A stretch of DNA of 64,000 nt, from contig NZ_JBEPAK010000005.1 in assembly GCF_040298565.1 (NCBI RefSeq), positions 1 to 64,000 of the forward strand, in the 5' to 3' direction. Below, in pieces: positions 33,941 to 41,380 of this stretch (the first letter of the stretch is position 1; the number at the start of each line of letters is the position of its first letter). This DNA is from Kitasatospora sp040298565 (GTDB taxonomy: Bacteria; Actinomycetota; Actinomycetes; Streptomycetales; Streptomycetaceae). A program made the translations under genes and the position numbers. A model generated the notes under the pieces. That model was given only the letters and a program-made list of their open reading frames with translations, was not told the DNA's origin and made no database searches.

Positions 33941-34621
33941 ATGGACGCGACGAGTCAGGCGGGAGGGGCGACGGCCACGGCCGGCGGCCCGGTGGTCGGC
34001 GGACAGGCCGGCCCGGCGGACCCGCTGCTGCCCTACCTGTCCGCCGACTTCCCCTGGTACGGACTGGACGACGGCTGGACCGGCCGCCGCTACCTGATGC
34101 AGGCCGGCGCCGGCGGCCCCCGGGCCGGGGCGGCGGGCGGCAGCGTCGACTACGGCACCCTGGGGCACGGCGACGAGCCGGCCAAGCAGTACGAGCCGCG
34201 GGACGTGCGCAAGTTCGCGGTCGTGGTGACGGTGGCCCGCCGGGACAGCCGCCGCAGCGCCGACAACACCGGCACGCTGGAGGCGACCTCCGCCTCCTCC
34301 GCCGCCTGGCTGGCCGGCTCCGGACTGCTCGCCGCGACCTGGCCCGGCCAGCTGGACCGCGCGCTGCGCCAGGACTGGCTGGACCAGCAGAGCTCCCTGG
34401 CCTGGGACCTGGCCGACGACCTGGCCGGCCCCGGCTGGTCGACCCTCAGCCTGCCGGTCAACGGCCTGCCGCAGCCCTTCCGCTACCGCGAGTCGGAGTA
34501 CGGCTGGGTGCTCGCGGGCGAGGCCCCCGGCGTCCTGCTCGGTGCCTACGGACGCGGCGTCAGCGCCTACGGCGTCGGCTTCGCCACCGTGGCCGACCTG
34601 GGCGGCTACACCCGCCCGTAG
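33941..34621 (+). CDS. Conserved hypothetical 226-aa protein
   Basis: The start is ATG 33941 with GAGGAGG 10 nt upstream. The first 30 residues are low complexity. Then come FPWYGLDDGWTGRRYLMQAG, a beta-rich core (KFAVVVTVARRDSRRSADNT), Trp/Leu-rich helices and a final beta-rich stretch (ESEYGWVLAGEAPGVLLGAY then GRGVSAYGVGFATV). It has no signal peptide or membrane segment. I do not recognise a family. It is convergent with mrp. A perfect hairpin follows the stop, which supports a real transcription unit. Possibly a cytoplasmic protein specific to streptomycetes. Confidence 0.7.
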   Translation: MDATSQAGGATATAGGPVVGGQAGPADPLLPYLSADFPWYGLDDGWTGRRYLMQAGAGGPRAGAAGGSVDYGTLGHGDEPAKQYEPRDVRKFAVVVTVARRDSRRSADNTGTLEATSASSAAWLAGSGLLAATWPGQLDRALRQDWLDQQSSLAWDLADDLAGPGWSTLSLPVNGLPQPFRYRESEYGWVLAGEAPGVLLGAYGRGVSAYGVGFATVADLGGYTRP

Positions 34622-34637
34622 GACCGCGGAGACACGG

Positions 34638-34671
34638 CGACGGCCGGGCGGAAACCTCCGCCCGGCCGTCG
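34638..34671 (+). terminator. Perfect 14-bp hairpin
   Basis: CGACGGCCGGGCGG (34638-34651) pairs with CCGCCCGGCCGTCG (34658-34671), loop AAACCT, 16 nt after the stop of the hypothetical gene. It is a strong terminator. Confidence 0.8.
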
Positions 34672-34688
34672 TCCGTCCGCCGTCAGGA

Positions 34689-34782
34689 CCCGCTCGGCCG
34701 CCAGGGGCCCGGTCGGCCGTCAGGGCCCGCTCGGCCGCCAGGACCCCGGTCGGCCGTCCGGCCCGCTCGGCCGCCCGGTCAG
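34689..34782. repeat. 36-37-bp tandem repeat, about 2.5 copies
   Basis: Units begin CCCGCTCGGCCGCCAGG and contain CCCGGTCGGCCGTC. The array fills the gap between convergent genes and touches the stop region of mrp. Confidence 0.75.
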
Positions 34783-35939
34783 AACTTGTTCTTGGGCGTC
34801 AGCCCGAGCGACATGCCCGACAGGCCGCGCTGGCGGCCGCCGAGCTTGCCCGCCACGGCGCGCAGGGCGGCGCCGGCCGGGGAGTCGGGGGCGGCGAGCA
34901 CGACCGGGCGGCCGTCGTCGCCGCCCTCGCGCAGCCGGACGTCGATCGGGATCGAGCCGAGCACCGGGACGGTCGCGCCGACGGTGCGGGTGAGCGCGTC
35001 CGCGACGGTCTGACCGCCGCCGGTGCCGAAGACGTCGATCATCTCGTCGCAGTGCGGGCACGGCATGCCGGACATGTTCTCGATCACGCCGACGATCTTC
35101 TGGTGGGTCTGCACCGCGATGGTGCCGGCCCGCTCGGCCACCTCGGCGGCGGCCATCTGCGGGGTGGTGACGATCAGGATCTCCGCGTTGGGGACCAGCT
35201 GGGCCACCGAAATCGCGATGTCGCCGGTGCCGGGCGGCAGGTCCAGCAGCAGCACGTCCAGGTCGCCCCACCACACGTCGGCGAGGAACTGCTGCAGCGC
35301 GCGGTGCAGCATCGGGCCGCGCCAGACCACCGGGGCGTTGCCCGGGGTGAACATCCCGATCGAGATGACCTTCACGCCGTTCGCCTGCGGCGGCATGATC
35401 ATGTCCTGGACCTGGGTCGGCCGGCCCTCGACGCCCAGCATGCGCGGCACGCTGTGGCCGTAGATGTCGGCGTCCACCACGGCGACCTTCAGGCCGTCCG
35501 CGGCCATCGCCGCGGCCAGGTTCACCGTCACGGAGGACTTGCCGACGCCGCCCTTGCCGGAGGCGACGGCGTAGACGCGGGTCAGCGTGCCCGGCTTGGC
35601 GAACGGGATCTCCCGCTCGGGGGCGCCGCCGCGCAGCAGCTGGGACAGCTCCTTGCGCTGCTCGTCGCTCATCACGTCGAGCTCGACCTCGACACCGGTC
35701 ACGCCCGGCACCCTGCCGACCGCCTCGCGGACGCGGGTGACGATGGTGTCGCGCATCGGACAGCCGGAGACGGTCAGGTAGACCGCGACGCGCACCGCGC
35801 CGTCCTCGGCGATCTCGACCGATTTCACCATCCCGATCTCGGTGATCGGGCGGTTGATCTCCGGGTCGTTGACGGTCGCCAGGGCCTCGCGCACGGACTC
35901 CTCCGTGACGCCTGCCGCGACCTCTGTCTCGTTGGCCAT
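34779..35939 (-). CDS. mrp: Mrp/ApbC-type Fe-S cluster carrier ATPase
   Basis: This 386-aa P-loop protein has an N-terminal MIP18/DUF59 domain (about 12-90, with VSGCPMRDTIVTRVRE), a deviant Walker A AVASGKGGVGKSSVTVNLAA near 125, and VVDADIYGHS and DLPPGTGDIAI switch motifs. The CPHC pair near residue 285 (MSGMPCPHCDEM) provides the Fe-S cluster ligands at the dimer interface. It loads Fe-S clusters into target proteins. The message seems leaderless (TACCAT 6 nt before the ATG). The same gene sits near tatB in M. tuberculosis. The C-terminal LTPKNKF is the usual end for the family. Confidence 0.92.
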   Translation of the reverse strand: MANETEVAAGVTEESVREALATVNDPEINRPITEIGMVKSVEIAEDGAVRVAVYLTVSGCPMRDTIVTRVREAVGRVPGVTGVEVELDVMSDEQRKELSQLLRGGAPEREIPFAKPGTLTRVYAVASGKGGVGKSSVTVNLAAAMAADGLKVAVVDADIYGHSVPRMLGVEGRPTQVQDMIMPPQANGVKVISIGMFTPGNAPVVWRGPMLHRALQQFLADVWWGDLDVLLLDLPPGTGDIAISVAQLVPNAEILIVTTPQMAAAEVAERAGTIAVQTHQKIVGVIENMSGMPCPHCDEMIDVFGTGGGQTVADALTRTVGATVPVLGSIPIDVRLREGGDDGRPVVLAAPDSPAGAALRAVAGKLGGRQRGLSGMSLGLTPKNKF

Positions 35940-35945
35940 GCCTTG

Positions 35946-35951
35946 ATGGTA
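35946..35951 (-). promoter_or_regulatory. -10 box for leaderless mrp
   Basis: The minus strand reads TACCAT, with 6 nt to the mrp ATG at 35939. There is no ribosome site. Confidence 0.5.
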
Positions 35952-35995
35952 CGGCTCCGGGCGAACCGGTTAACCGGTCGGTAGCGTGCCGCCGG

Positions 35996-36631
35996 TCACA
36001 AGGCGCCGGAGGCGTCCCGGCGTTCGTCCATCTCCTTGAGCAGCGACTGCAGTTCCGAGCGGATGAAGTCCCGCGTGGCGACCTCGCCGAGCCCGTGCCG
36101 CAGCGCGGCGACCTCGCGGGCCAGGTACTCGGTGTCGGCGATGTTGCGGTCGCTGCGGGCCCGGTCCTGCTCCATGTTGACCCGGTCCCGGTTGTCCTGG
36201 CGGTTCTGCGCCAGCAGGATCAGCGGCGCCGCGTAGGAGGCCTGCAGCGACAGGGCCAGGGTGAGGAAGATGAACGGGTACCTGTCGAAGCGCACGGCCG
36301 ACGGCAGCAGGGTGTTCCACCCTATCCAGATGACGACCACCACCGTCATCCAGACGATGAATCGCCCGGTGCCGAGGAAGCGGGCGATCCGCTCGGACAG
36401 CACCCCGAAGGCCTCGGGGTCGTAGGAGGGCAGCGAGAGCAGGCCGGGCCGGGCGGTGCGCGGCTGGTCGAGCCGGGCGCGCCCGGAGCCCGTGATCGGC
36501 GCCGTCTCCAGGCGCTCCCGGCCGCCGCCCTCGCGGGTGCGCAGCTCGCGCAGCTGGCGCAGTTCCCGCAGCTCGCGCTGCAGGCGGCGGCGGGCGGAGT
36601 CGTCCGTCCGTCCGTTGCGGTCACCGTCCAC
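35996..36631 (-). CDS. DUF1003 domain membrane protein
   Basis: This 211-aa protein has an Arg/Glu-rich, coiled-coil-like N-terminus (RRRLQRELRELRQLRELRTR), then the DUF1003 core with two membrane helices (RFIVWMTVVVVIWIGWNTLL and FIFLTLALSLQASYAAPLIL), QNRQDNRDRV and a helical acidic tail. Members of this family lie next to magnesium transport genes in many actinobacteria. The start overlaps the end of the MgtE-like gene by 11 nt, so the two are translated together. The NTLLPSAVRFDRYPFIFL segment is the family hallmark. Function is unproven; a role as partner of the adjacent MgtE-like sensor is inferred. Confidence 0.85.
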   Translation of the reverse strand: MDGDRNGRTDDSARRRLQRELRELRQLRELRTREGGGRERLETAPITGSGRARLDQPRTARPGLLSLPSYDPEAFGVLSERIARFLGTGRFIVWMTVVVVIWIGWNTLLPSAVRFDRYPFIFLTLALSLQASYAAPLILLAQNRQDNRDRVNMEQDRARSDRNIADTEYLAREVAALRHGLGEVATRDFIRSELQSLLKEMDERRDASGAL

Positions 36632-37907
36632 CGGGCGCCTCCTCGTTCTCGTCGTCGCGGGCGTGCAGGGCGGCGTCGCGCCAGTCCTCGGGCAGCAGGT
36701 GGTCGAGCACGTCGTCGACGGTCACCGCGCCCAGCAGGTGGTCCGCCTCGTCGACCACCGGCGCGGCCACCAGGTTGTAGGTCGCCAGGTAGCTGGTGAC
36801 CAGCGACAGCGGGGTGTCCGGCGGCAGCGGGTCCAGGTCGTCGTCCACCAGTGAGCCGACCAGGACGTACGGCGGCTCGCGCAGCAGCCGCTGGAAGTGC
36901 ACGGTGCCCAGGTAGCGGCCGGTCGGGGTCTCGTTCGGCGGCCGGCAGACGAAGACCTGCGCGGCCAGCGCGGGCTTGTGGTCGCTGATCCGGATCCGGG
37001 CCAGCGCCTCGGCGACGGTCGCGTCCGGCTCCAGCACGATCGGCTCGGTGGTCATCAGACCGCCGGCGGTGTCCTCCTCGTACGTGAGCAGCCGGCGCAC
37101 CGGCTCGGCCTCCTCCGGCTCCATCAGCTGGAGCAGCCGCTCGGCCTCGTCGCCGGGCAGCTCGGAGAGCAGGTCGGCGGCGTCGTCCGGGTCCATCGCC
37201 TCGAGGACGTCGGCGGCGCGCTCGTCCTTCAGCTTGCCGATGATCTCGACCTGGTCGTCCTCGGGCAGCTCCTCCATGACGTCCGCGAGCCGCTCGTCCG
37301 GCAGTGCGGCGGCCACCTCGGCGCGGCGCTTGGCCGACAGGTGGTGCATCACGCTGGCGAGGTCGGCCGGGCGCAGCTGCTCGAAGGTGGCGAGCAGGTT
37401 GGCCGCGCCCTGGTCCTGCTCGGGCAGGGCGAAGCCGGTGACGTCCTGCCAGTCCAGGGTGAGCCGCTCGCCCTTGGCCTTGCGCAGCCGGCCGGCCCGG
37501 CCGACCTGGACGAAGACCTTGCTGATCTCCCACTCCCGCAACCGGGTCTGCACCATGCCGACGTCCAGCACGGTGACCTCCTCACCGGTCTTGGACCAGA
37601 TGACGGTGCGGTCCAGCAGTTCGCCGAGCACCAGGGTCTCGGACGGGCGCTGCTCGAAGCGCCGCAGGTTGATCAGGCCGGTGGTGAGCACCTGACCGGA
37701 CTCCAGGCTGGTCACCCTGGTCATCGGCAGGAAGATCCGGCGCCGGCCGACGACCTCGACCACCAGGCCGAGCACCCGCGGCGGGCGCCCGCCGAGCCGC
37801 AGCGAGACCACCACGTCCCGGACCCGCCCGACCTGGTCCCCGTTCGGGTCGAAGACCGCGATGCCGGAGAGGTGGGAGATGAAGACCCGGGTCCCTGGCC
37901 CTGCCAT
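36621..37907 (-). CDS. MgtE N-domain/CBS protein lacking the channel domain
   Basis: This 428-aa protein begins with a PRC-barrel-like segment (LSGIAVFDPNGDQVGRVRDV). Then comes the MgtE intracellular N domain, a superhelix with ASVMHHLSAKRRAEVAAALP, DVMEELPEDDQVEIIGKLKD and LLSELPGDEAERLLQLMEPE, and two CBS domains (about 295-415, GGLMTTEPIVLEPDATVAEA and HLLGAVTVDDVLDHLLPEDW). MgtE channels continue into five membrane helices, but here the protein ends after the CBS pair. It may therefore sense Mg2+ or nucleotides without transporting. It is in an operon with DUF1003 and near corA. AGAGGGAG precedes the ATG at 37907. Confidence 0.88.
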   Translation of the reverse strand: MAGPGTRVFISHLSGIAVFDPNGDQVGRVRDVVVSLRLGGRPPRVLGLVVEVVGRRRIFLPMTRVTSLESGQVLTTGLINLRRFEQRPSETLVLGELLDRTVIWSKTGEEVTVLDVGMVQTRLREWEISKVFVQVGRAGRLRKAKGERLTLDWQDVTGFALPEQDQGAANLLATFEQLRPADLASVMHHLSAKRRAEVAAALPDERLADVMEELPEDDQVEIIGKLKDERAADVLEAMDPDDAADLLSELPGDEAERLLQLMEPEEAEPVRRLLTYEEDTAGGLMTTEPIVLEPDATVAEALARIRISDHKPALAAQVFVCRPPNETPTGRYLGTVHFQRLLREPPYVLVGSLVDDDLDPLPPDTPLSLVTSYLATYNLVAAPVVDEADHLLGAVTVDDVLDHLLPEDWRDAALHARDDENEEAPGGR

Positions 37908-38058
37908 GAACTCCCTCTGATCGCTCGATGCCTGGTCAGGGCGCGCCCAGCGCGCCCGCGGCCAAGGCTACCCGTGCGCCGGGGACCGGGCCCGCCGAGG
38001 CACGGTAGCGGCCGCGGGCGTCGCGCACGCGGACTCCTCCCGACGGTCGGGGGAACCG

Positions 38059-38598
38059 TCAGCGGCGCTTGAACAGCAGCTTGGGCAGACCGGCCGGAAT
38101 CGGGCGGCGGGTGGTGGCCCCGGTGGGCATCGGCCGGGCCGCGAGCGAGCCCTCCGGCATCGCCCCCGGGCGCTCGCTCAGCGCACCGGTGGGCTCCAGC
38201 CGCAGCACCCGGCACTCGCGGGCCCAGCGCTCGGCGATGGTGTCGGTGTCGGGAGCGTTCAGCCGCTTCCCCTTGAGCTCCTCCACGGCGCCCAGCCAGG
38301 CCTCGCTGCCCGGTGCCGGCTCGACCACGACGGCGGCCCAGCCGGTCAGCCGGCCGCCCTTGTCCTTGCTGCGCACGGTGACCACGGCCCCGGCGCCCGG
38401 CGTCAGGCCGTGCAGCGGCTGCTCACCGCCCCCGCCGACCACCACCACCGCGCCGTCGTGCCAGGCGTGCCAGAGCGGACGGGCGTGCTCCTCGCCGTCC
38501 GCGCGCACCCAGAGCAGCCCGGACTTCTTCGCGGCCTCCTCCAGCAGGGCCTGGTCGAGGAAGTCGTCGGCGGTCGCGGCGGCGGGCGTACGGTCCAT
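38059..38598 (-). CDS. Hypothetical 179-aa protein, FMN-binding split-barrel-like
   Basis: The first 120 residues (ADDFLDQALLEEAAKKSGLL then WVRADGEEHARPLWHAWHDG and AVVVVGGGGEQPLHGLTPG) look like a pyridoxamine-5-phosphate-oxidase-like barrel, with strands ending in VVTVRSKDKGGRLTGWAAVV. The C-terminus is Pro/Arg-rich and ends in LLFKRR. No catalytic residues can be assigned. ATG 38598 has no ribosome site, but TACGCT lies 7 nt upstream, which supports this start over longer frames. Occurrence in other streptomycetes is likely from the strong coding bias, but I do not recognise the family with certainty. Confidence 0.65.
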   Translation of the reverse strand: MDRTPAAATADDFLDQALLEEAAKKSGLLWVRADGEEHARPLWHAWHDGAVVVVGGGGEQPLHGLTPGAGAVVTVRSKDKGGRLTGWAAVVVEPAPGSEAWLGAVEELKGKRLNAPDTDTIAERWARECRVLRLEPTGALSERPGAMPEGSLAARPMPTGATTRRPIPAGLPKLLFKRR

Positions 38599-38605
38599 GG
38601 CGGAC

Positions 38606-38611
38606 AGCGTA
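38606..38611 (-). promoter_or_regulatory. -10 box for the leaderless 38059-38598 gene
   Basis: The minus strand reads TACGCT, 7 nt before ATG 38598. There is no Shine-Dalgarno. Confidence 0.5.
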
Positions 38612-38737
38612 CGGGGTCGCCGCAGCCCTCGTCCCGCCCCGTCCACGAGACGTCTCAGCCTCCGGAAGACAGTTCCATTGCGGCGCCACGGGCCTTACCG
38701 TATGAGCGGCCCGACCACGTGACCCCGAAGGAGCGCC

Positions 38738-39733
38738 GTGCCCGCCGCCCGGCCCGCGACCGCCCCTGCCACCCCTGCTGCCCCCGCGACCGCCCCTGCC
38801 GGCACCGCGTCCGCCGCTGCCGCGCCCACCGGCGCCGCGTCCGCCGCCGCCGACCCGCGGCCGGCGCACCCGCTCCCCACCCTGGACCTGCTGCTGCTCG
38901 CCGTCTCCATCGGCGGCATCTCGCTCTCGGGCCCGCTGATCAGCGCCACCGCCGCGCCCGCCCTGGCGATCGCCTTCTGGCGCAACGTCATGTCCGTCGG
39001 CGTCCTCGGCCCCTACGCGCTGCTGCGCCACCGCGCCGAACTGCGCGGCATCGGCCGACGGGCGCTGCTGCTCGCGATCGCCGCCGGTGCACTGCTCGCC
39101 GTGCACTTCGCGCTCTGGATGCCCAGCCTGCGGATGACCTCGGTGGCCTCCGCCACCGCCCTGGTGACCACCACTCCGCTGTGGACCATCCTGCTGATGC
39201 GGCTGTTCGGCGTCCGCGCCCCGCGGATGGTCTGGCTCGGCACCGTGGTCGCCTTCGCCGGCGTGCTGGTGCTCACCGGCGTCGACCTCTCGCTCTCCCC
39301 GCGCGCCCTGCTCGGCGACGCCCTCGCCCTGGCCGCCGGCCTGGCCGCGGCCGGCTACATGCTGCTCGGCGCCGAGGTCCGCAAGACCGTCAGCACCACC
39401 GGGTACACCCTGGTCTGCTACGCCACCACGGCGGTCGGCCTGCTGGTGATCTGCCTGGCCACCGGGACGTCGCTGTCCGGCTGGTCGGCCGGGGCGTGGT
39501 GGCAGATCGTGCTGCTGATGGCCACCGCCCAGCTGCTCGGGCACTCGCTCAGCAACCGGGTGGTGCGCAACCTCGGCCCGTCGATCACCTCCACCGCGAT
39601 CCTGCTGGAGACGCCGGGCGCCGCCCTGATCGCCGCCCTCTGGCTCGGCCAGTGGCCCCCGGCGGCCGCCTACCCGGCGGTGGTGCTGATCCTGCTCGGG
39701 CTGGTCCTGGTCGCCCGCGGCGGGCGCAGGTAG
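38738..39733 (+). CDS. EamA/DMT-family transporter
   Basis: This 331-aa membrane protein has ten hydrophobic segments in two EamA repeats (about 50-180 and 190-325). The motif AIAFWRNVMSVGVLGPYALL in helix 2 and VHFALWMPSLRMTSVASATA with LVTTTPLWTILL are typical of the drug/metabolite transporter superfamily. The first 45 residues are Ala/Pro/Thr-rich low complexity, an unusual cytoplasmic extension. GTG 38738 has GAAGGAGCGCC upstream. The substrate cannot be predicted. A TACCGT box about 45 nt upstream may be its -10. The gene converges on corA. Confidence 0.88.
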   Translation: MPAARPATAPATPAAPATAPAGTASAAAAPTGAASAAADPRPAHPLPTLDLLLLAVSIGGISLSGPLISATAAPALAIAFWRNVMSVGVLGPYALLRHRAELRGIGRRALLLAIAAGALLAVHFALWMPSLRMTSVASATALVTTTPLWTILLMRLFGVRAPRMVWLGTVVAFAGVLVLTGVDLSLSPRALLGDALALAAGLAAAGYMLLGAEVRKTVSTTGYTLVCYATTAVGLLVICLATGTSLSGWSAGAWWQIVLLMATAQLLGHSLSNRVVRNLGPSITSTAILLETPGAALIAALWLGQWPPAAAYPAVVLILLGLVLVARGGRR

Positions 39734-39771
39734 CCCCGGGGCCGAGCAGGGCCGGGCGGGGTGGGCGCGGT

Positions 39772-39820
39772 CGGCGGCGGGACGTGCGGGGTGGCGGGCG
39801 TGCGGCGGCGGGACGTGCGG
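39772..39820. repeat. 18-bp direct repeat between convergent genes
   Basis: CGGCGGCGGGACGTGCGG occurs at 39772-39789 and 39803-39820. It lies between the ends of the EamA transporter and corA genes. Confidence 0.7.
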
Positions 39821-39833
39821 CGGCGCGCCTCCG

Positions 39834-40955
39834 TCACAGCCAGCCGTTGCGGCGGAAGCCCCGGTACATCCCCACGCAGATCAGCGTCACCGCGCCGAGC
39901 ACCGTCGGATAGCCGTACGGGCTGTGCAGCTCCGGCATGTAGTCGAAGTTCATCCCGTACACGCCGGTGATCATGGTGGGCACCGCGAAGATCGCCGCCC
40001 AGGCGGTGATCTTCCGCATGTCCTCGTTCTGCGCCACCGACACCTGGGCCAGGTTCGCCTGCAGCAGCGAGTTCAGCAGCTCGTCGAAGCCGTGCACCTG
40101 CTCCGTCACCCGGGCCAGGTGGTCCGCGACGTCCCGGAAGTACTTCTGGATGTCCGGGCCCACCAGGCTCTGCAGCGGCTCCGACAGCTGCTGCATCGGA
40201 CGCAACAGCGGCACCACGGCGCGCTTGAACTCCAGCACCTCGCGCTTGAGTTGGTACACCCGGCCGACGTCGGCGCTGCGCCCGCCCTTGGCCGAGAAGA
40301 CGCCGTACTCGATCTCGTCCACGTCGTTCTGCAGCCGCTCGGCGACCAGCAGGTAGTTGTCGACGACGTGGTCGGCGATCGCGTGCAGCACCGCGGACGG
40401 CCCCTTGGCCAGTAGCCCGGACTCGTCCGCGTCCGCCTCCAGCCGGTGCCGCAGCTCCTGGAGCGAGCCGTGGCCGCCGTGCCGGACGGTGATCACAAAG
40501 TCCCGCCCGGCGAACACCATCAGCTCGCCGGTCTCCACCACCTCGCTGGTGGGCGTCAGCTGGTCGTGCTCGACGTAGCGGATCGTCTTGAAGACGGCGA
40601 AGAGCACGTCGTCGTAGCGCTCCACCTTGGGCCGCTGGTGCGCGTGCACCGCGTCCTCCACCGCGAGCGGGTGCAGCCCGAAGCGCTGGGCGATGCCCTC
40701 GAACTCCGCCTCGGTCGGCTCGTGCAGCCCGATCCAGCTGAACGAGCCCGCCTCGTCCGGGAGTTGGTGCGCCGCCTTGACCCGGCGGGCGGCGTCGCGC
40801 GGGCTGCAGGTCTCACCGTTGCGCCGACCGTGCTGGTACACCGCGCAGTCAACGATCGCCGAGCTGCCGCCTTCCGGCACGGCGTCGTACGGGCCGACGA
40901 GGTCCCGGCGGCGGTTGGTGCGGACGGCGGCACGCAGGCTGTTGATCATCGACAT
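39834..40955 (-). CDS. corA: CorA-type magnesium/cobalt transport protein
   Basis: This 373-aa pentameric channel protein has a large cytoplasmic domain (about 20-300), the long stalk helix and two C-terminal membrane helices. The signature YGMNFDYMPELHSPYGYP ends the first, pore-lining helix. The second (TVLGAVTLICVGMYRGFRRN) is followed by a short basic tail. It mediates Mg2+ uptake gated by intracellular Mg2+. The start is ATG 40955 (MSMINSL), weakly preceded by GGGAGCC; Met3 is an alternative. Upstream lie a promoter, two hairpins and a Pro/Arg-rich short ORF, in a leader of about 295 nt (see those entries). Confidence 0.92.
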   Translation of the reverse strand: MSMINSLRAAVRTNRRRDLVGPYDAVPEGGSSAIVDCAVYQHGRRNGETCSPRDAARRVKAAHQLPDEAGSFSWIGLHEPTEAEFEGIAQRFGLHPLAVEDAVHAHQRPKVERYDDVLFAVFKTIRYVEHDQLTPTSEVVETGELMVFAGRDFVITVRHGGHGSLQELRHRLEADADESGLLAKGPSAVLHAIADHVVDNYLLVAERLQNDVDEIEYGVFSAKGGRSADVGRVYQLKREVLEFKRAVVPLLRPMQQLSEPLQSLVGPDIQKYFRDVADHLARVTEQVHGFDELLNSLLQANLAQVSVAQNEDMRKITAWAAIFAVPTMITGVYGMNFDYMPELHSPYGYPTVLGAVTLICVGMYRGFRRNGWL

Positions 40956-40976
40956 GGCAGGCTCCCTGGGGCAGGA

Positions 40977-41028
40977 GCCGTCGCACGGCGGCACGGGAAC
41001 GCGGGAAGCAGGGCCGTGGTGCGACGGC
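40977..41028 (-). promoter_or_regulatory. Hairpin just upstream of corA
   Basis: GCCGTCGCAC (40977-40986) pairs perfectly over 10 bp with GTGCGACGGC (41019-41028), 32-nt loop. It lies between the leader ORF and corA, ending 21 nt before the corA ATG. It could be a terminator/attenuator or a block on ribosome access. Confidence 0.55.
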
Positions 41029-41110
41029 GAGGAACACCGGTGAAGGGGACGAGGGTGCTCTCCCGGCCGGCCGTCCGCCGTCGGTCCGCGCCCGGGCCAC
41101 TACGGCTGGA

Positions 41111-41197
41111 TCAGCCGGTGGGGCCCAAGAGGCGGGGAATGCGGGGAAGTCGGGGCCGGGCAGAGCTGCCGGTACTGCATGGTCGGCCGGTATCCAC
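41111..41197 (-). CDS. Candidate 28-aa Pro/Arg-rich leader peptide of corA
   Basis: GTG 41197 opens a 28-codon frame with a perfect AAGGAGG (41206-41212) 8 nt upstream, the best ribosome site in this region. It ends TGA at 41111-41113, 155 nt before corA. The second half reads ARPRLPRIPRLLGPTG. There are five Pro (codons 6, 15, 18, 21, 26) and five Arg in 28 residues. In Salmonella, proline-containing leader ORFs control mgtA and the corA leader (corL) through translation speed and Rho. An overlapping frame from ATG 41180 codes 26 residues, also Pro-rich, but has no ribosome site. The leader role is inferred. Confidence 0.5.
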   Translation of the reverse strand: MDTGRPCSTGSSARPRLPRIPRLLGPTG

Positions 41198-41224
41198 CGC
41201 AACCACCTCCTTCGCGCCGCCGCC

Positions 41225-41243
41225 CCGGGACGAACCGTCCCGG
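41225..41243 (-). promoter_or_regulatory. Hairpin in the corA 5' leader
   Basis: CCGGGACG (41225-41232) pairs with CGTCCCGG (41236-41243), 3-nt loop. It lies between the likely promoter and the leader ORF ribosome site. Confidence 0.5.
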
Positions 41244-41256
41244 TGGCCAGTCGCTC

Positions 41257-41262
41257 ACCCTA
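41257..41262 (-). promoter_or_regulatory. -10 box of the corA transcript
   Basis: The minus strand reads TAGGGT, an exact streptomycete -10. It places transcription start near 41250, giving corA a leader of roughly 295 nt. There is no clear -35. Confidence 0.5.
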
Positions 41263-41367
41263 ACATCTGACCGGGTATCGGCGCCCCGGGGTTTCACCTG
41301 CCTTTACGGGCCCTTGACGGCACGGCCCGCCGCACCGCCCCCCGGAGGCCCGGACACCCCGGCGGGT

Positions 41368-41373
41368 TACGCT
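41368..41373 (+). promoter_or_regulatory. -10 box for the leaderless SUFU-domain gene
   Basis: TACGCT lies 7 nt before ATG 41381, with no ribosome site. It is divergent from the corA promoter about 105 bp away. Confidence 0.5.
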
Positions 41374-41380
41374 CACCGGC

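Noticed and set aside
41100..41297. 65-codon minus-strand frame across the corA leader
   Set aside because: No ribosome site at its start, and it covers the promoter box. The 28-codon frame with a perfect AAGGAGG is a better candidate.
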